Below are positions 1 through 5,067 of a stretch of DNA of 13,783 nucleotides, one piece after another. The DNA is from an uncultured Collinsella sp. (GTDB lineage Bacteria > Actinomycetota > Coriobacteriia > Coriobacteriales > Coriobacteriaceae), in contig CABRNM010000035.1 in the NCBI GenBank assembly GCA_902472315.1, positions 1 to 13,783 on the forward strand, read 5' to 3'. Both the position numbers and the translations under genes were made by a program. Numbering within the stretch: the stretch's first letter is position 1; every line of letters begins with the position of its first letter. A model generated the notes under the pieces. It was not told the DNA's origin. It did no database searches and was given only the letters and a program-made list of their open reading frames with translations.

Positions 1-60
1 GGATGCGACACTGAATGTGTCCATCCTCGCAGTATCCGGTTCTCAAGGTGCACGCCCCGC
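1..60 (-). promoter_or_regulatory. Possible rRNA operon leader/spacer at left edge
   Basis: Read on the minus strand, positions ~52-37 give CTTGAGAACCGGATACT. This resembles the TTTGAGAACTGGATAGT block that actinobacteria carry just ahead of 23S, and in similar form in the 16S leader (recalled, not searched). Bases 1-26 then form a hairpin: GGATGGACAC pairs with GTGTCGCATCC, a 10-bp stem with one bulged G. Positions 57-93 are also palindromic (CCGGTCGGACCGG core). No rRNA sequence is inside the window, so if this is right the rRNA gene begins to the left. It is not simply a 16S-23S spacer, because no 16S lies upstream; the gene upstream is rplT. Confidence 0.35.
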
Positions 61-310
61 GGCTGATCCGGTCCGACCGGGCCGCGCGGCAAGGAGATAT
101 ATTGCCAGACTGCGAAGCCCTGTGGGACGTCAATTCCACTCTTCACAAGTCCTACACAATATATGGCTTTCTATATAGGAAGTAGAAAGTCGAGTGCAGC
201 AAGACCGCACGTATCAGATGATGACCCTTTGGTTCAGGAATATATAGAGATCGGTCACCTGTAAGTGTCCATCTACCCGCGCTTTTAGCAATGTAAACCG
301 CGCTTCAGAT
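61..310. other. Non-coding gap downstream of rplT
   Basis: No convincing gene is seen. The stretch is richer in A+T than its surroundings and holds several TATATA-like boxes (near 97, 158, 172 and 240). On the minus strand, TGGACA with TATATA 19 bp later (about 240-270) and TTGCTG with TATATA 19 bp later (about 172-202) could be promoters firing toward the left edge, but 19-bp spacing is suboptimal. A 7-bp inverted repeat (CTTTCTA/TAGAAAG) lies at 169-191. A TTG-started 26-codon frame at 103 (plus) has AAGGAG ahead of it but no recognisable product, so I do not call it. Confidence 0.3.
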
Positions 311-346
311 AAAAAGAGGGAGCGCCGCGCATAACGCGACACTCCC
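311..346 (-). terminator. Intrinsic terminator of infC-rpmI-rplT
   Basis: On the minus strand, GGGAGTGTCGCG pairs with CGCGGCGCTCCC across a TTATG loop. This is a 12-bp uninterrupted stem with two G-U pairs, followed at once by TCTTTTT. It begins 22 bases after the rplT stop codon. A second small inverted repeat (GATTCA-TT-TGAATC, 352-365) sits between the stop codon and the terminator. Confidence 0.9.
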
Positions 347-367
347 CTATTGATTCAAATGAATCGA

Positions 368-727
368 TTAGGCCTCGAGGGCCTTCTTGGCGATGGCAGC
401 CAGCTCGTTGAAGGACTCGATGTCCTCGTAAGCCATCTGGGCCAGGACCTTGCGGTCGAGCTCGATACCGGCAACTTTCAGGCCGTGCATGAACTGAGAG
501 TAAGAAATGTCGTTCAGACGAGCAGCAGCGTTGATACGAGTGATCCAGAGAGAACGGATCTCGCGCTTCTTGTTGCGGCGATCACGATACTGATACTGCA
601 GAGAGTGCTGGACCTGCTCTTTAGCATGCTTGTAAGTACGCGAAGCGGCACCGTAGTAACCCTTCGCACGGTGCATAACGGTACGGCGCTTCTTCTTGGC
701 GGCAACAGCGCGCTTAATACGTGCCAT
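368..727 (-). CDS. rplT: 50S ribosomal protein L20
   Basis: Encodes L20 (119 aa), a 23S rRNA-binding protein needed early in assembly of the large ribosomal subunit. The product has the full family length and form: a very basic N-terminal helix (MARIKRAVAAKKKRRTVMHR), the GYYGAASRTYKHAKEQV and RDRRNKKREIRSLWITRINAAAR blocks, and a globular C-terminal part that contacts rRNA. The start ATG has AGGAG about 9 bases ahead. It is the last gene of infC-rpmI-rplT, 46 bp after rpmI, and an intrinsic terminator follows. In Bacillus, L20 represses its own operon through the infC leader (known there). The leader found here at 1571-1705 makes the same control plausible. Confidence 0.98.
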   Translation of the reverse strand: MARIKRAVAAKKKRRTVMHRAKGYYGAASRTYKHAKEQVQHSLQYQYRDRRNKKREIRSLWITRINAAARLNDISYSQFMHGLKVAGIELDRKVLAQMAYEDIESFNELAAIAKKALEA

Positions 728-773
728 GTTCTATCAACTCCTAGACGGTTAAACGAAAAACGGGAACGCGAAC

Positions 774-965
774 TTAGGCGAGACGCGACTTGATGACCTT
801 GCGGTCGGCAGCGGCGATCTCGGTCTCCTGACGGAAGCCACGCTTACGCTTGGTGGACTTCTTGCTCAGGATGTGGCTCTTGAAAGCCTTGGCGCGCATA
901 AGCTTGCCGGTACCAGTCTTGCGGAAACGCTTCTTGGTGCCGCTGTGGGACTTCATCTTAGGCAT
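774..965 (-). CDS. rpmI: 50S ribosomal protein L35
   Basis: Encodes L35 (63 aa), a small basic component of the large ribosomal subunit. The family pattern is clear: MPKMKSHSGTKKRFRKTGTG at the N-terminus, then a lysine/arginine-rich middle (KAFKSHILSKKSTKRKRGFR) and a short C-terminal helix. Length is at the usual size for the family. AAGGAG lies 7 bases before the ATG at 963-965, and an in-frame second ATG three codons later is not needed. The gene sits 32 bp after infC and 46 bp before rplT, the standard order of this translation operon. Confidence 0.97.
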   Translation of the reverse strand: MPKMKSHSGTKKRFRKTGTGKLMRAKAFKSHILSKKSTKRKRGFRQETEIAAADRKVIKSRLA

Positions 966-997
966 GAAATACTCCTTAATCGGTTACAGAACACTAG

Positions 998-1552
998 TTA
1001 CTTGGTATCGCCCGCCGCTTTATCCTCATCAAAGGCGCCCTTAATCGGGGCGAGCAGCATAAGCATGTTACGGCCTTCCATCTTAGGCTTGGACTCGACC
1101 GTAGCGTAAGGCTTGAGATCCTCGGCGAGACGCTCGAGAACGTTAAGACCCTGCTCCGGGTGAGCCATCTCACGGCCGCGGAACATAATGGTGATCTTAA
1201 CGCGTGCGCCCTTCTTGAGGAAACGCAGAACGTGGCCCTTCTTGGTCTCGTAGTCACCAACGTCGATCTTGGGTCGGAACTTCATTTCCTTGACCTCGAC
1301 CTTGGACTGGTTCTTACGAGCGGCCTTGGCCTTCATGGCCTGCTGGTACTTGAACTTACCGTAGTCCATGACCTTGCAGACCGGCGGCTCCGCGTTGGGA
1401 GCGATCTCGACCAGGTCGAGACCCTGATCGTCGGCGACGCGCTGGGCATCGCGGATGGCGAACAGGCCGAGCTGAGAGCCATCGACGCCAATCAAACGGC
1501 ACGAAGATGCAGTGATCTCGTCGTTGATGCGGGTGTCATCAGACTTAGCTAT
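998..1552 (-). CDS. infC: Translation initiation factor IF-3 (ATA start)
   Basis: Encodes IF3 (184 aa from ATA), which binds the 30S subunit, prevents early subunit joining and proofreads the start codon and initiator tRNA. The N-terminal domain contains TRINDEI (residues 7-13) and the KVMDYGKFKYQQ signature (60-71). A lysine-rich linker leads to the C-terminal domain with KFRPKIDVGDYETKKGH (91-107) and a GRNMLML strand. An in-frame ATG exists five codons upstream (1565-1567), but only T-rich terminator sequence precedes it. The strong Shine-Dalgarno GGAGGT lies 7 bases before the ATA codon at 1550-1552. Rare AUU/AUC/AUA starts are a known hallmark of infC and let IF3 limit its own synthesis. 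The gene leads infC-rpmI-rplT and follows an attenuator-like leader. Confidence 0.95.
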   Translation of the reverse strand: MAKSDDTRINDEITASSCRLIGVDGSQLGLFAIRDAQRVADDQGLDLVEIAPNAEPPVCKVMDYGKFKYQQAMKAKAARKNQSKVEVKEMKFRPKIDVGDYETKKGHVLRFLKKGARVKITIMFRGREMAHPEQGLNVLERLAEDLKPYATVESKPKMEGRNMLMLLAPIKGAFDEDKAAGDTK

Positions 1553-1564
1553 TTTCCCTACCTC
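1550..1564 (-). promoter_or_regulatory. infC Shine-Dalgarno and ATA start codon
   Basis: The minus strand reads GGAGGTAGGGAAAATAGCT. The core GGAGGT (1559-1564) overlaps the codons that would follow an ATG start at 1567, so it cannot serve that ATG. It sits at the ideal 7-base distance from ATA (1550-1552). This decides the start call and implies IF3-dependent discrimination at its own mRNA. Confidence 0.8.
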
Positions 1565-1570
1565 CATTCA

Positions 1571-1605
1571 TAAAAAAATAACCCGGCGCTTCTCAGCAAC
1601 CAGGT
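1571..1605 (-). terminator. Attenuator terminator in the infC leader
   Basis: The minus strand ACCTGGTTGCT pairs with AGCGCCGGGT around a GAGA tetraloop, with one bulged T and two G-U pairs. TATTTTTTT follows directly. The hairpin lies immediately before the infC Shine-Dalgarno, in the same direction as the operon. It is therefore a terminator that must be read through or disrupted for infC-rpmI-rplT to be expressed. Confidence 0.75.
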
Positions 1606-1660
1606 CGTACACATAGACTTCCTCGATTTGAGGAAGGGAATCTAAGTTGTATGACCAGTC
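1597..1660 (-). promoter_or_regulatory. Candidate antiterminator fold of the infC leader
   Basis: On the minus strand, GACTGGTCATACA (about 1648-1660) can pair imperfectly with TGTACGACCTGGTT (1597-1611). The helix continues inward (CTTAGA against TCTATG, one mismatch) and encloses a perfect hairpin CTTCCTC-AAATC-GAGGAAG (1618-1636). The 3' strand of this helix uses the ACCTGGTT that forms the 5' arm of the terminator at 1571-1605, so the two folds exclude each other. Another hairpin, GGAACC-CGAG-GGTTCC (1687-1702), lies upstream. The layout is like the L20-type leader known from Firmicutes; whether it belongs to that Rfam family I cannot test. Confidence 0.55.
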
Positions 1661-1705
1661 AGCTGCTCATTGGCGCCAAAAGGTGGGAACCCTCGGGTTC
1701 CTCTT

Positions 1706-1770
1706 TAGGGCATTGCGGGAACAACGCCTTGCGAATAATAACACGTACAGCGCGTTATCACATTACGTAC
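1706..1770 (-). promoter_or_regulatory. Probable infC operon promoter region
   Basis: The infC promoter must lie between the tRNA terminator remnant (1774-1795) and the leader hairpins. The minus strand holds a TATTAT -10-like box (plus 1734-1739) with no good -35. A 7-bp direct repeat TGTACGT (plus-strand ACGTACA at 1743-1749 and 1765-1771) is spaced 22 bp, about two helical turns, and could be a protein-binding site. Precise promoter elements are uncertain. Confidence 0.3.
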
Positions 1771-1837
1771 ACGAAAAAGGGGCCTTGACCCCCTTGAACG
1801 CTCGCTTGCATGTATGGTGACCGAGGCGAGACTCGAA
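1771..1837 (-). repeat. Duplicated tRNA-Leu 3' end plus terminator, copy 1
   Basis: This 67-bp stretch matches 1954-2021 almost base for base. It covers an intrinsic terminator (AAGGGG-GTCAAGG-CCCCTTTTT on the minus strand), the trailer GCAAGCGAGCG, and the last ~23 bases of the tRNA gene including encoded CCA. Differences are confined to the terminator loop and one base in the acceptor stem. Confidence 0.85.
1815..1837 (-). pseudogene. tRNA-Leu 3' fragment
   Basis: On the minus strand this reads TTCGAGTCTCGCCTCGGTCACCA, the T-loop, half of the T-arm and the 3' acceptor strand of tRNA-Leu (1999-2085). One base is changed: CTCGGTC instead of CTCGGGC. Homology stops at 1838 and no matching 5' half follows, so it cannot make a tRNA. 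It is either a remnant of a second tRNA gene or the scar of an element that used the tRNA 3' end. Confidence 0.75.
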
Positions 1838-1953
1838 GGGCCTTCGCTTCGCGAAGCCCCAGGCTTCGGGCGCACGGCGCCCTCGCCACGCTCCGCTACA
1901 AACAGGCCGCAGGTCTGTTTGCTTAACGCTTCGCGCGCTCACGCGAGTCCGGC
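1838..1953. repeat. GC-rich palindromic insert between tRNA copies
   Basis: These 116 bp separate the two tRNA-derived repeats and have no coding character. They contain the 12-bp perfect palindrome GCTTCGCGAAGC (1846-1857), a 7-bp inverted repeat CAAACAG/CTGTTTG (about 1900-1922), and runs such as GCGCACGGCGCC. They could be a short interspersed palindromic element; copies elsewhere in the genome cannot be seen from here. Confidence 0.4.
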
Positions 1954-2021
1954 ACGAAAAAGGGGGCCGCAACCCCCTTGAACGCTCGCTTGCATGTATG
2001 GTGCCCGAGGCGAGACTCGAA
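1954..2021 (-). repeat. tRNA-Leu 3' end plus terminator, copy 2 (intact gene)
   Basis: Partner of 1771-1837. It includes the functional 3' end of the tRNA-Leu gene, the trailer and the gene's own terminator. The duplicated segment ends inside the T-loop at 2021. Confidence 0.85.
1957..1979 (-). terminator. tRNA-Leu terminator
   Basis: On the minus strand AAGGGGG-TTGCGG-CCCCCTT is followed by TTT, 19 bases after the CCA end of tRNA-Leu. A second, slightly altered copy of the same terminator lies at 1774-1795 and insulates the infC promoter region. Confidence 0.8.
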
Positions 2022-2085
2022 CTCGCACGTTGTTGCCAACGGTGGATTTTGAGTCCACTGCGTCTGCCAATTCCGCCACTCGGGC
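1999..2085 (-). tRNA. tRNA-Leu(CAA)
   Basis: An 87-nt class II tRNA with encoded CCA. The acceptor GCCCGAG pairs with CTCGGGC, followed by discriminator A. The D-arm contains GGCGGAATTGGCAGACGC. The anticodon arm is GTGGA-CTCAAAA-TCCAC, giving anticodon CAA, which reads UUG. The long variable arm CGTTG-GCAA-CAACG is typical of leucine tRNAs, and the T-arm is GCGAG-TTCGAGT-CTCGC. It lies 39 bp after the transglutaminase-like gene on the same strand and is followed by its own terminator. Its 3' end is duplicated downstream at 1815-1837. Confidence 0.96.
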
Positions 2086-2124
2086 ACGTAATGCGTGAGT
2101 TAGTTTATCACAGCTTTCTACCGA

Positions 2125-3558
2125 TTAGTCCGAAAATGGAACTTCGAGCATTTCGATGAGTTCGACCGTGCGGAGCATCTCGCGCTGACGGCATCCGCGA
2201 CCGTCGACCGAAGCCTCACCCATCTGGTTATCGTAGGGGTCCTCGCGCATGCCGTCAAAGACAGGTTCAAACCCCGCCTGGAATCGATTGTTGGCCACCA
2301 TACGCCACGGGTCGAGATTGCCAAAGTAGTGACGGCGGTGCCACTCCTCCCCCATCCTGCGAGCAGAAGATCCAAATGACACGTCGACGTTGAGCCAACC
2401 GGTCTGCGGCGTATAGAACTCTGCCCAGTCGTGCGACCCCACCGAATCGGGCGCAACGTACAGGCCGCTCTGCCAACGGGCAGGCACGCCCGCGATACGG
2501 CACATGGTGATAAACGTGAGCGCCATAACGCCGCAATCGCCGCGGAGCGAATGCGCGCAGTCATCGGCAATAGATCCCAAAAGCAAGTACGGCGGCTGAT
2601 AGCGATAGTCGATATGCTGCGTCAGATAATCATAGATAGCACGGGCGCGATCGAGCGGATCCACGAGTCCGTCAACAACACCGGCCGTCAGCTGCTGCAG
2701 ATACGGCGTGAATGCAATGTGCGGACGGTCCTCGGAAATATCTTCGGGCAACGGCGCGTCCATACAGGGATGCGCCGGAAGTGCACCCCCATAGATATCG
2801 CGATAAGCGGCATCGATTTGATAGCGATAGGTCACCGAGAATGTGCGATCGGTCGAGGAGACCCACGAGGCAGTACGCGCCGAGGCGCTCGCAGGAGCAA
2901 TGGCCCCCTCCGGCGTCATATCAAGTATCTCGACCTGAGACTGTTGGCGGCAGGTGGCGGCTACGGGAAGCCAAGCGCGAACGGTCTCCCCCTCTAGAGC
3001 GCCGGGGACAGACAAGGACGCCTTAAGCGTAATAACGCGAGTCAATCCGATTTGTGACTCCATCTCCTTGAGCATCTCGTTGCGCAGTGCAATTCCGTCC
3101 GTAGGATCGGGACGCATGCCGGGAACCTCTTTGGGATATACGCGAAGCGAATCGAGGAAGTTGTCGAGAACGAACAGCTCGCCATCGATAAAGCGCCAGT
3201 CAATACGCTTGCGGTCAATCAGGTCGTCAAACTGCTCTTCGGTAAACTCAGGCCACTCCTCGCGGATCATCTCGATAGCCCGATCACGCGACACCGAAAA
3301 ATGAAGCGGCGTCTCGATCATGCGATACCGCTCGGCGCGAACGCAGGCAGCCAGCGAAGGCTCAGGGTTCTGCTCCAAAAGGCGATCGCAGGCAGCAACA
3401 GCCTGCGTCAAATACCCGGCATCCTTAAGACGAAGAATCTCAGGCGGCAGTCCAATATCGAGATGGCGAAAATCATCACAGCAAACATCAACAGAGCAAC
3501 CAACAGGACCCTCGTCAATAACCTTCCCATCCGAAGGCAGCACATTAATAACAGCCAT
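2125..3558 (-). CDS. Transglutaminase-like (papain-fold) protein
   Basis: Encodes a 477-aa soluble protein. The C-terminal third holds a transglutaminase-like core: RGDCGVMALTFITMCRIAGV with candidate nucleophile C342, SHDWAEFY with H376, and LNVDVSFG with D392, a complete Cys-His-Asp triad in the expected order. The ~270-residue N-terminal part is helical then beta-rich and I do not recognise it. No signal peptide or membrane segment is seen, so it is probably cytosolic. Bacterial members are usually proteases or amidases rather than crosslinkers; the substrate here is unknown. The start at 3556-3558 has GGAG 6 bases ahead. The in-frame ATG at 3592-3594 has no Shine-Dalgarno and overlaps a likely -10 box. 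The gene stands alone between the fba repeats and tRNA-Leu. Confidence 0.82.
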   Translation of the reverse strand: MAVINVLPSDGKVIDEGPVGCSVDVCCDDFRHLDIGLPPEILRLKDAGYLTQAVAACDRLLEQNPEPSLAACVRAERYRMIETPLHFSVSRDRAIEMIREEWPEFTEEQFDDLIDRKRIDWRFIDGELFVLDNFLDSLRVYPKEVPGMRPDPTDGIALRNEMLKEMESQIGLTRVITLKASLSVPGALEGETVRAWLPVAATCRQQSQVEILDMTPEGAIAPASASARTASWVSSTDRTFSVTYRYQIDAAYRDIYGGALPAHPCMDAPLPEDISEDRPHIAFTPYLQQLTAGVVDGLVDPLDRARAIYDYLTQHIDYRYQPPYLLLGSIADDCAHSLRGDCGVMALTFITMCRIAGVPARWQSGLYVAPDSVGSHDWAEFYTPQTGWLNVDVSFGSSARRMGEEWHRRHYFGNLDPWRMVANNRFQAGFEPVFDGMREDPYDNQMGEASVDGRGCRQREMLRTVELIEMLEVPFSD

Positions 3559-3592
3559 ACCAAACTCCAAGTCACTAGAACCCTTGAGGCAC

Positions 3593-3622
3593 ATTGTAGC
3601 GAGATAAAAAAGAAAGCCCCAA
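3593..3622 (-). promoter_or_regulatory. Promoter of the transglutaminase-like gene
   Basis: The minus strand has TTGGGG (3617-3622) and TACAAT (3593-3598) separated by 18 bp. The -10 matches the consensus in five of six bases. Transcription would begin about 3586, which leaves a ~28-base leader before the ATG at 3558 and excludes the upstream ATG. Confidence 0.5.
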
Positions 3623-3665
3623 TAGAGGAGCCCTCAACACTGATAAACGGTACCTATAAAAATGA

Positions 3666-3751
3666 ATTCAGCCCAGTAACCCTGCGGCGTTAAACGAAGG
3701 AAGCCCCGTCCCCCGGAACTGTTTCCTTGGGGCGACATCTGGCGAAGCCAG
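3666..3751. repeat. Tandem intergenic repeat, copy 1
   Basis: First of three related units in the gap between the transglutaminase-like gene and fba. Its order is ATTCAGCCCAGTAACCCTG, then GGAAGCCCCGTCCCCC, then ACTGTTTCCTT, then the small hairpin CTGGC-GAA-GCCAG (3739-3751). AAGGAA and TTCCTT flank the C-rich centre, so each unit can fold alone. Confidence 0.8.
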
Positions 3752-3759
3752 GGCAAATT

Positions 3760-3847
3760 ATTCAGCCCAGTAACCCTGTAGCGAGTTAACAAAGGAGGCC
3801 CCGTTTCCCCGGAGCTGATTCCGTCGCGCGACTTCTGGCGAAGCCAG
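3760..3847. repeat. Tandem intergenic repeat, copy 2
   Basis: Starts 94 bp after copy 1 with the same ATTCAGCCCAGTAACCCTG. It is the most diverged unit in the middle (GGAGGCCCCGTTTCCCC, GCTGATTCC), yet CTGGCGAAGCCAG (3835-3847) is perfectly kept, which suggests that the hairpin is the conserved part. Confidence 0.8.
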
Positions 3848-3858
3848 TAGCCATCTTA

Positions 3859-3944
3859 ATTCAGCCTCGTAACACTGCGGCGATAAACGAAGGAAGCCCC
3901 GTCCCCCGGAACTGTTTCCTTGGCGCAACTTCTGGCGAAGCCAG
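3859..3944. repeat. Tandem intergenic repeat, copy 3
   Basis: Starts 99 bp after copy 2. Its GGAAGCCCCGTCCCCC and GGAACTGTTTCC blocks are identical to copy 1, and it ends with CTGGCGAAGCCAG (3932-3944). Copy 3 is closest to fba and supplies one arm of the large inverted repeat at 3892-3984. Confidence 0.8.
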
Positions 3945-3984
3945 GTGAGCGCAAAGGAAACAGTGTAGGGGGACGGGGCTTCCG
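3892..3984 (-). terminator. Large inverted repeat after fba, probable terminator
   Basis: Read from fba, positions 3984-3957 (GGAAGCCCCGTCCCCC, TAC, ACTGTTTCC) can pair with 3919-3892 (GGAAACAGT, TCC, GGGGGACGGGGCTTCC). This gives 16 plus 9 base pairs around a 3x3 internal loop. The 37-nt apical region has its own CTGGC/GCCAG hairpin. It starts 20 bases after the fba stop codon. The 3' side is followed only by TTCGTTT, so termination is likely but not of the textbook T-run kind. The fold could also protect the mRNA end. Confidence 0.55.
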
Positions 3985-4003
3985 GCGGGAAGTTTAGCGA
4001 CGC

Positions 4004-4870
4004 TTACGCCTTGTTGACGGAGCCAAACTCCTCCATGAGCTCCTTGGTGCGAGCAACGATGTTGTCGCGACCAGGCTTGAGGAGCTTGCGGGGGTCGAAG
4101 CCCTTGCCCTGCTGATCCTTGCCAGCCTCGATGTACTCGCGGACGCCCTTGGCGAAGACGAGCTGCAGGTCGGTGTTGACGTTGATCTTGGAGATGCCCA
4201 GGGAAATGGCCTTCTTGATCTGGTCCTCGGGGATGCCGGTGCCACCGTGCAGGACGAGGGGCAGGTCGCCGGTCTGAGCCTTGATCTCGCCCAGACGCTC
4301 GAAGGAAAGGCCAGCCCAGTCGGCGGGATACACGCCGTGGATGTTGCCGATGCCGCAGGCGAGGAAGTCGACGCCCAGGTCAGCGATCTGCTTGCACTCA
4401 GCAGGGTCAGCGAGCTCACCGTTGGAGGTCACGCCGTCCTCGGTGCCGCCGATGCCGCCGACCTCGGCCTCGATGGACATGCCCTTGGAGTGGGCAAGCT
4501 CAACGAGCTCCTTGGTGCGGTCGAGGTTAAGCTGGAAGGTCTCCTCGTGAGAGCCGTCATACATGATGGACGTGAAGCCGGCCTCGATGCACTTGAAGCA
4601 GTCCTCGTAAGAACCGTGATCGAGGTGAAGGGCGACGGGAACGGTAACGCCCGTGGCCTCGACGGCAGCCTTGACCATGTCGGCGCAGACCTTGAAACCG
4701 CCCATCCACTTAGCGGCACCAGCGGTGCACTGAAGGATCAGCGGAGACTTGGCCTCCTCGGCGGCCTGGAGAATAGCCAGGGTCCACTCGAGGTTGTTGG
4801 TGTTGAAGGCACCAAGACCGTACTTGCCGGCCTCGGCCTTCTTGAGCATGTCTGCTGCGTTGACGAGCAT
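4004..4870 (-). CDS. fba: Class II fructose-1,6-bisphosphate aldolase
   Basis: Encodes a 288-aa zinc-dependent aldolase that reversibly cleaves fructose 1,6-bisphosphate to dihydroxyacetone phosphate and glyceraldehyde 3-phosphate in glycolysis and gluconeogenesis. Visible motifs: the N-terminal GAFNTNNLEWT (20-30); HLDHGS (82-87) with catalytic Asp84 and zinc ligand His85; EAEVGGIGGTEDG (134-146); GIGNIHG with His178; LHGGTG (207-212) with His208; and the phosphate-binding NVNTD (230-234). Length fits the short bacterial class II group. The start at 4868-4870 has AGGAGGT 7 bases upstream. The frame extends 32 codons further upstream, but that part lacks family similarity and crosses the likely promoter. 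The gene is monocistronic, with repeats and a terminator behind it. Confidence 0.97.
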   Translation of the reverse strand: MLVNAADMLKKAEAGKYGLGAFNTNNLEWTLAILQAAEEAKSPLILQCTAGAAKWMGGFKVCADMVKAAVEATGVTVPVALHLDHGSYEDCFKCIEAGFTSIMYDGSHEETFQLNLDRTKELVELAHSKGMSIEAEVGGIGGTEDGVTSNGELADPAECKQIADLGVDFLACGIGNIHGVYPADWAGLSFERLGEIKAQTGDLPLVLHGGTGIPEDQIKKAISLGISKINVNTDLQLVFAKGVREYIEAGKDQQGKGFDPRKLLKPGRDNIVARTKELMEEFGSVNKA

Positions 4871-4910
4871 AAAAGAAACCTCCTGTAAGGTTGCTCCGAT
4901 AACGCCTGTG

Positions 4911-4938
4911 ATTTTACCACGGCGCACCCGAGCATAAA
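4911..4938 (-). promoter_or_regulatory. Candidate fba promoter
   Basis: The minus strand carries TGGTAAAAT (4911-4919), an extended -10 (TGn plus TAAAAT). A weak -35-like TTTATG (4933-4938) lies 16 bp upstream. A start near 4904 would give a leader of about 35 bases with AGGAGGT. Confidence 0.45.
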
Positions 4939-5011
4939 CGTTCGTTTGTTCACGAATATCGTCCAAACAGACTTTTTTGACCGTTTGCCCTACGAAATTG
5001 ACCTGTTGGGG

Positions 5012-5067
5012 AAAAATAGCTTGACGTTTGGACGCTTCTCGTGCTTTAGAAGCTGACTATAAAGCTA
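5012..5067 (-). terminator. Possible terminator after the MBL gene
   Basis: On the minus strand TAGCTT (overlapping the stop codon) pairs with AAGCTA, which is followed directly by TTTTT. The enclosed sequence has its own hairpin GCTTCT-AAAGCACG-AGAAGC. The outer stem is only 6 bp, so this is a weak but plausible terminator between the rel-MBL unit and fba. Confidence 0.35.

Noticed and set aside
103..183. TTG-started mini-gene on the plus strand
   Set aside because: It has AAGGAG upstream but only 26 codons, no recognisable product, and lies in a probable rRNA leader region. Chance is the simpler explanation.
1565..1567. ATG as infC start
   Set aside because: It has no Shine-Dalgarno, follows the attenuator T-run directly, and would place GGAGGT inside its own first codons. 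ATA at 1550 fits much better.
1771..2021. Integrated genomic island bounded by att sites
   Set aside because: Only 116 bp lie between the copies and no integrase or cargo is present. At most this is a scar of an earlier event.
3666..3944. CRISPR array
   Set aside because: The three units are ~95 bp, diverged, and adjoin each other without unique spacers. No cas gene is near. They are palindromic intergenic repeats.
4871..4966. N-terminal extension of the aldolase
   Set aside because: The 32 extra codons have no family similarity and span the likely promoter. AGGAGGT marks the start at 4870.
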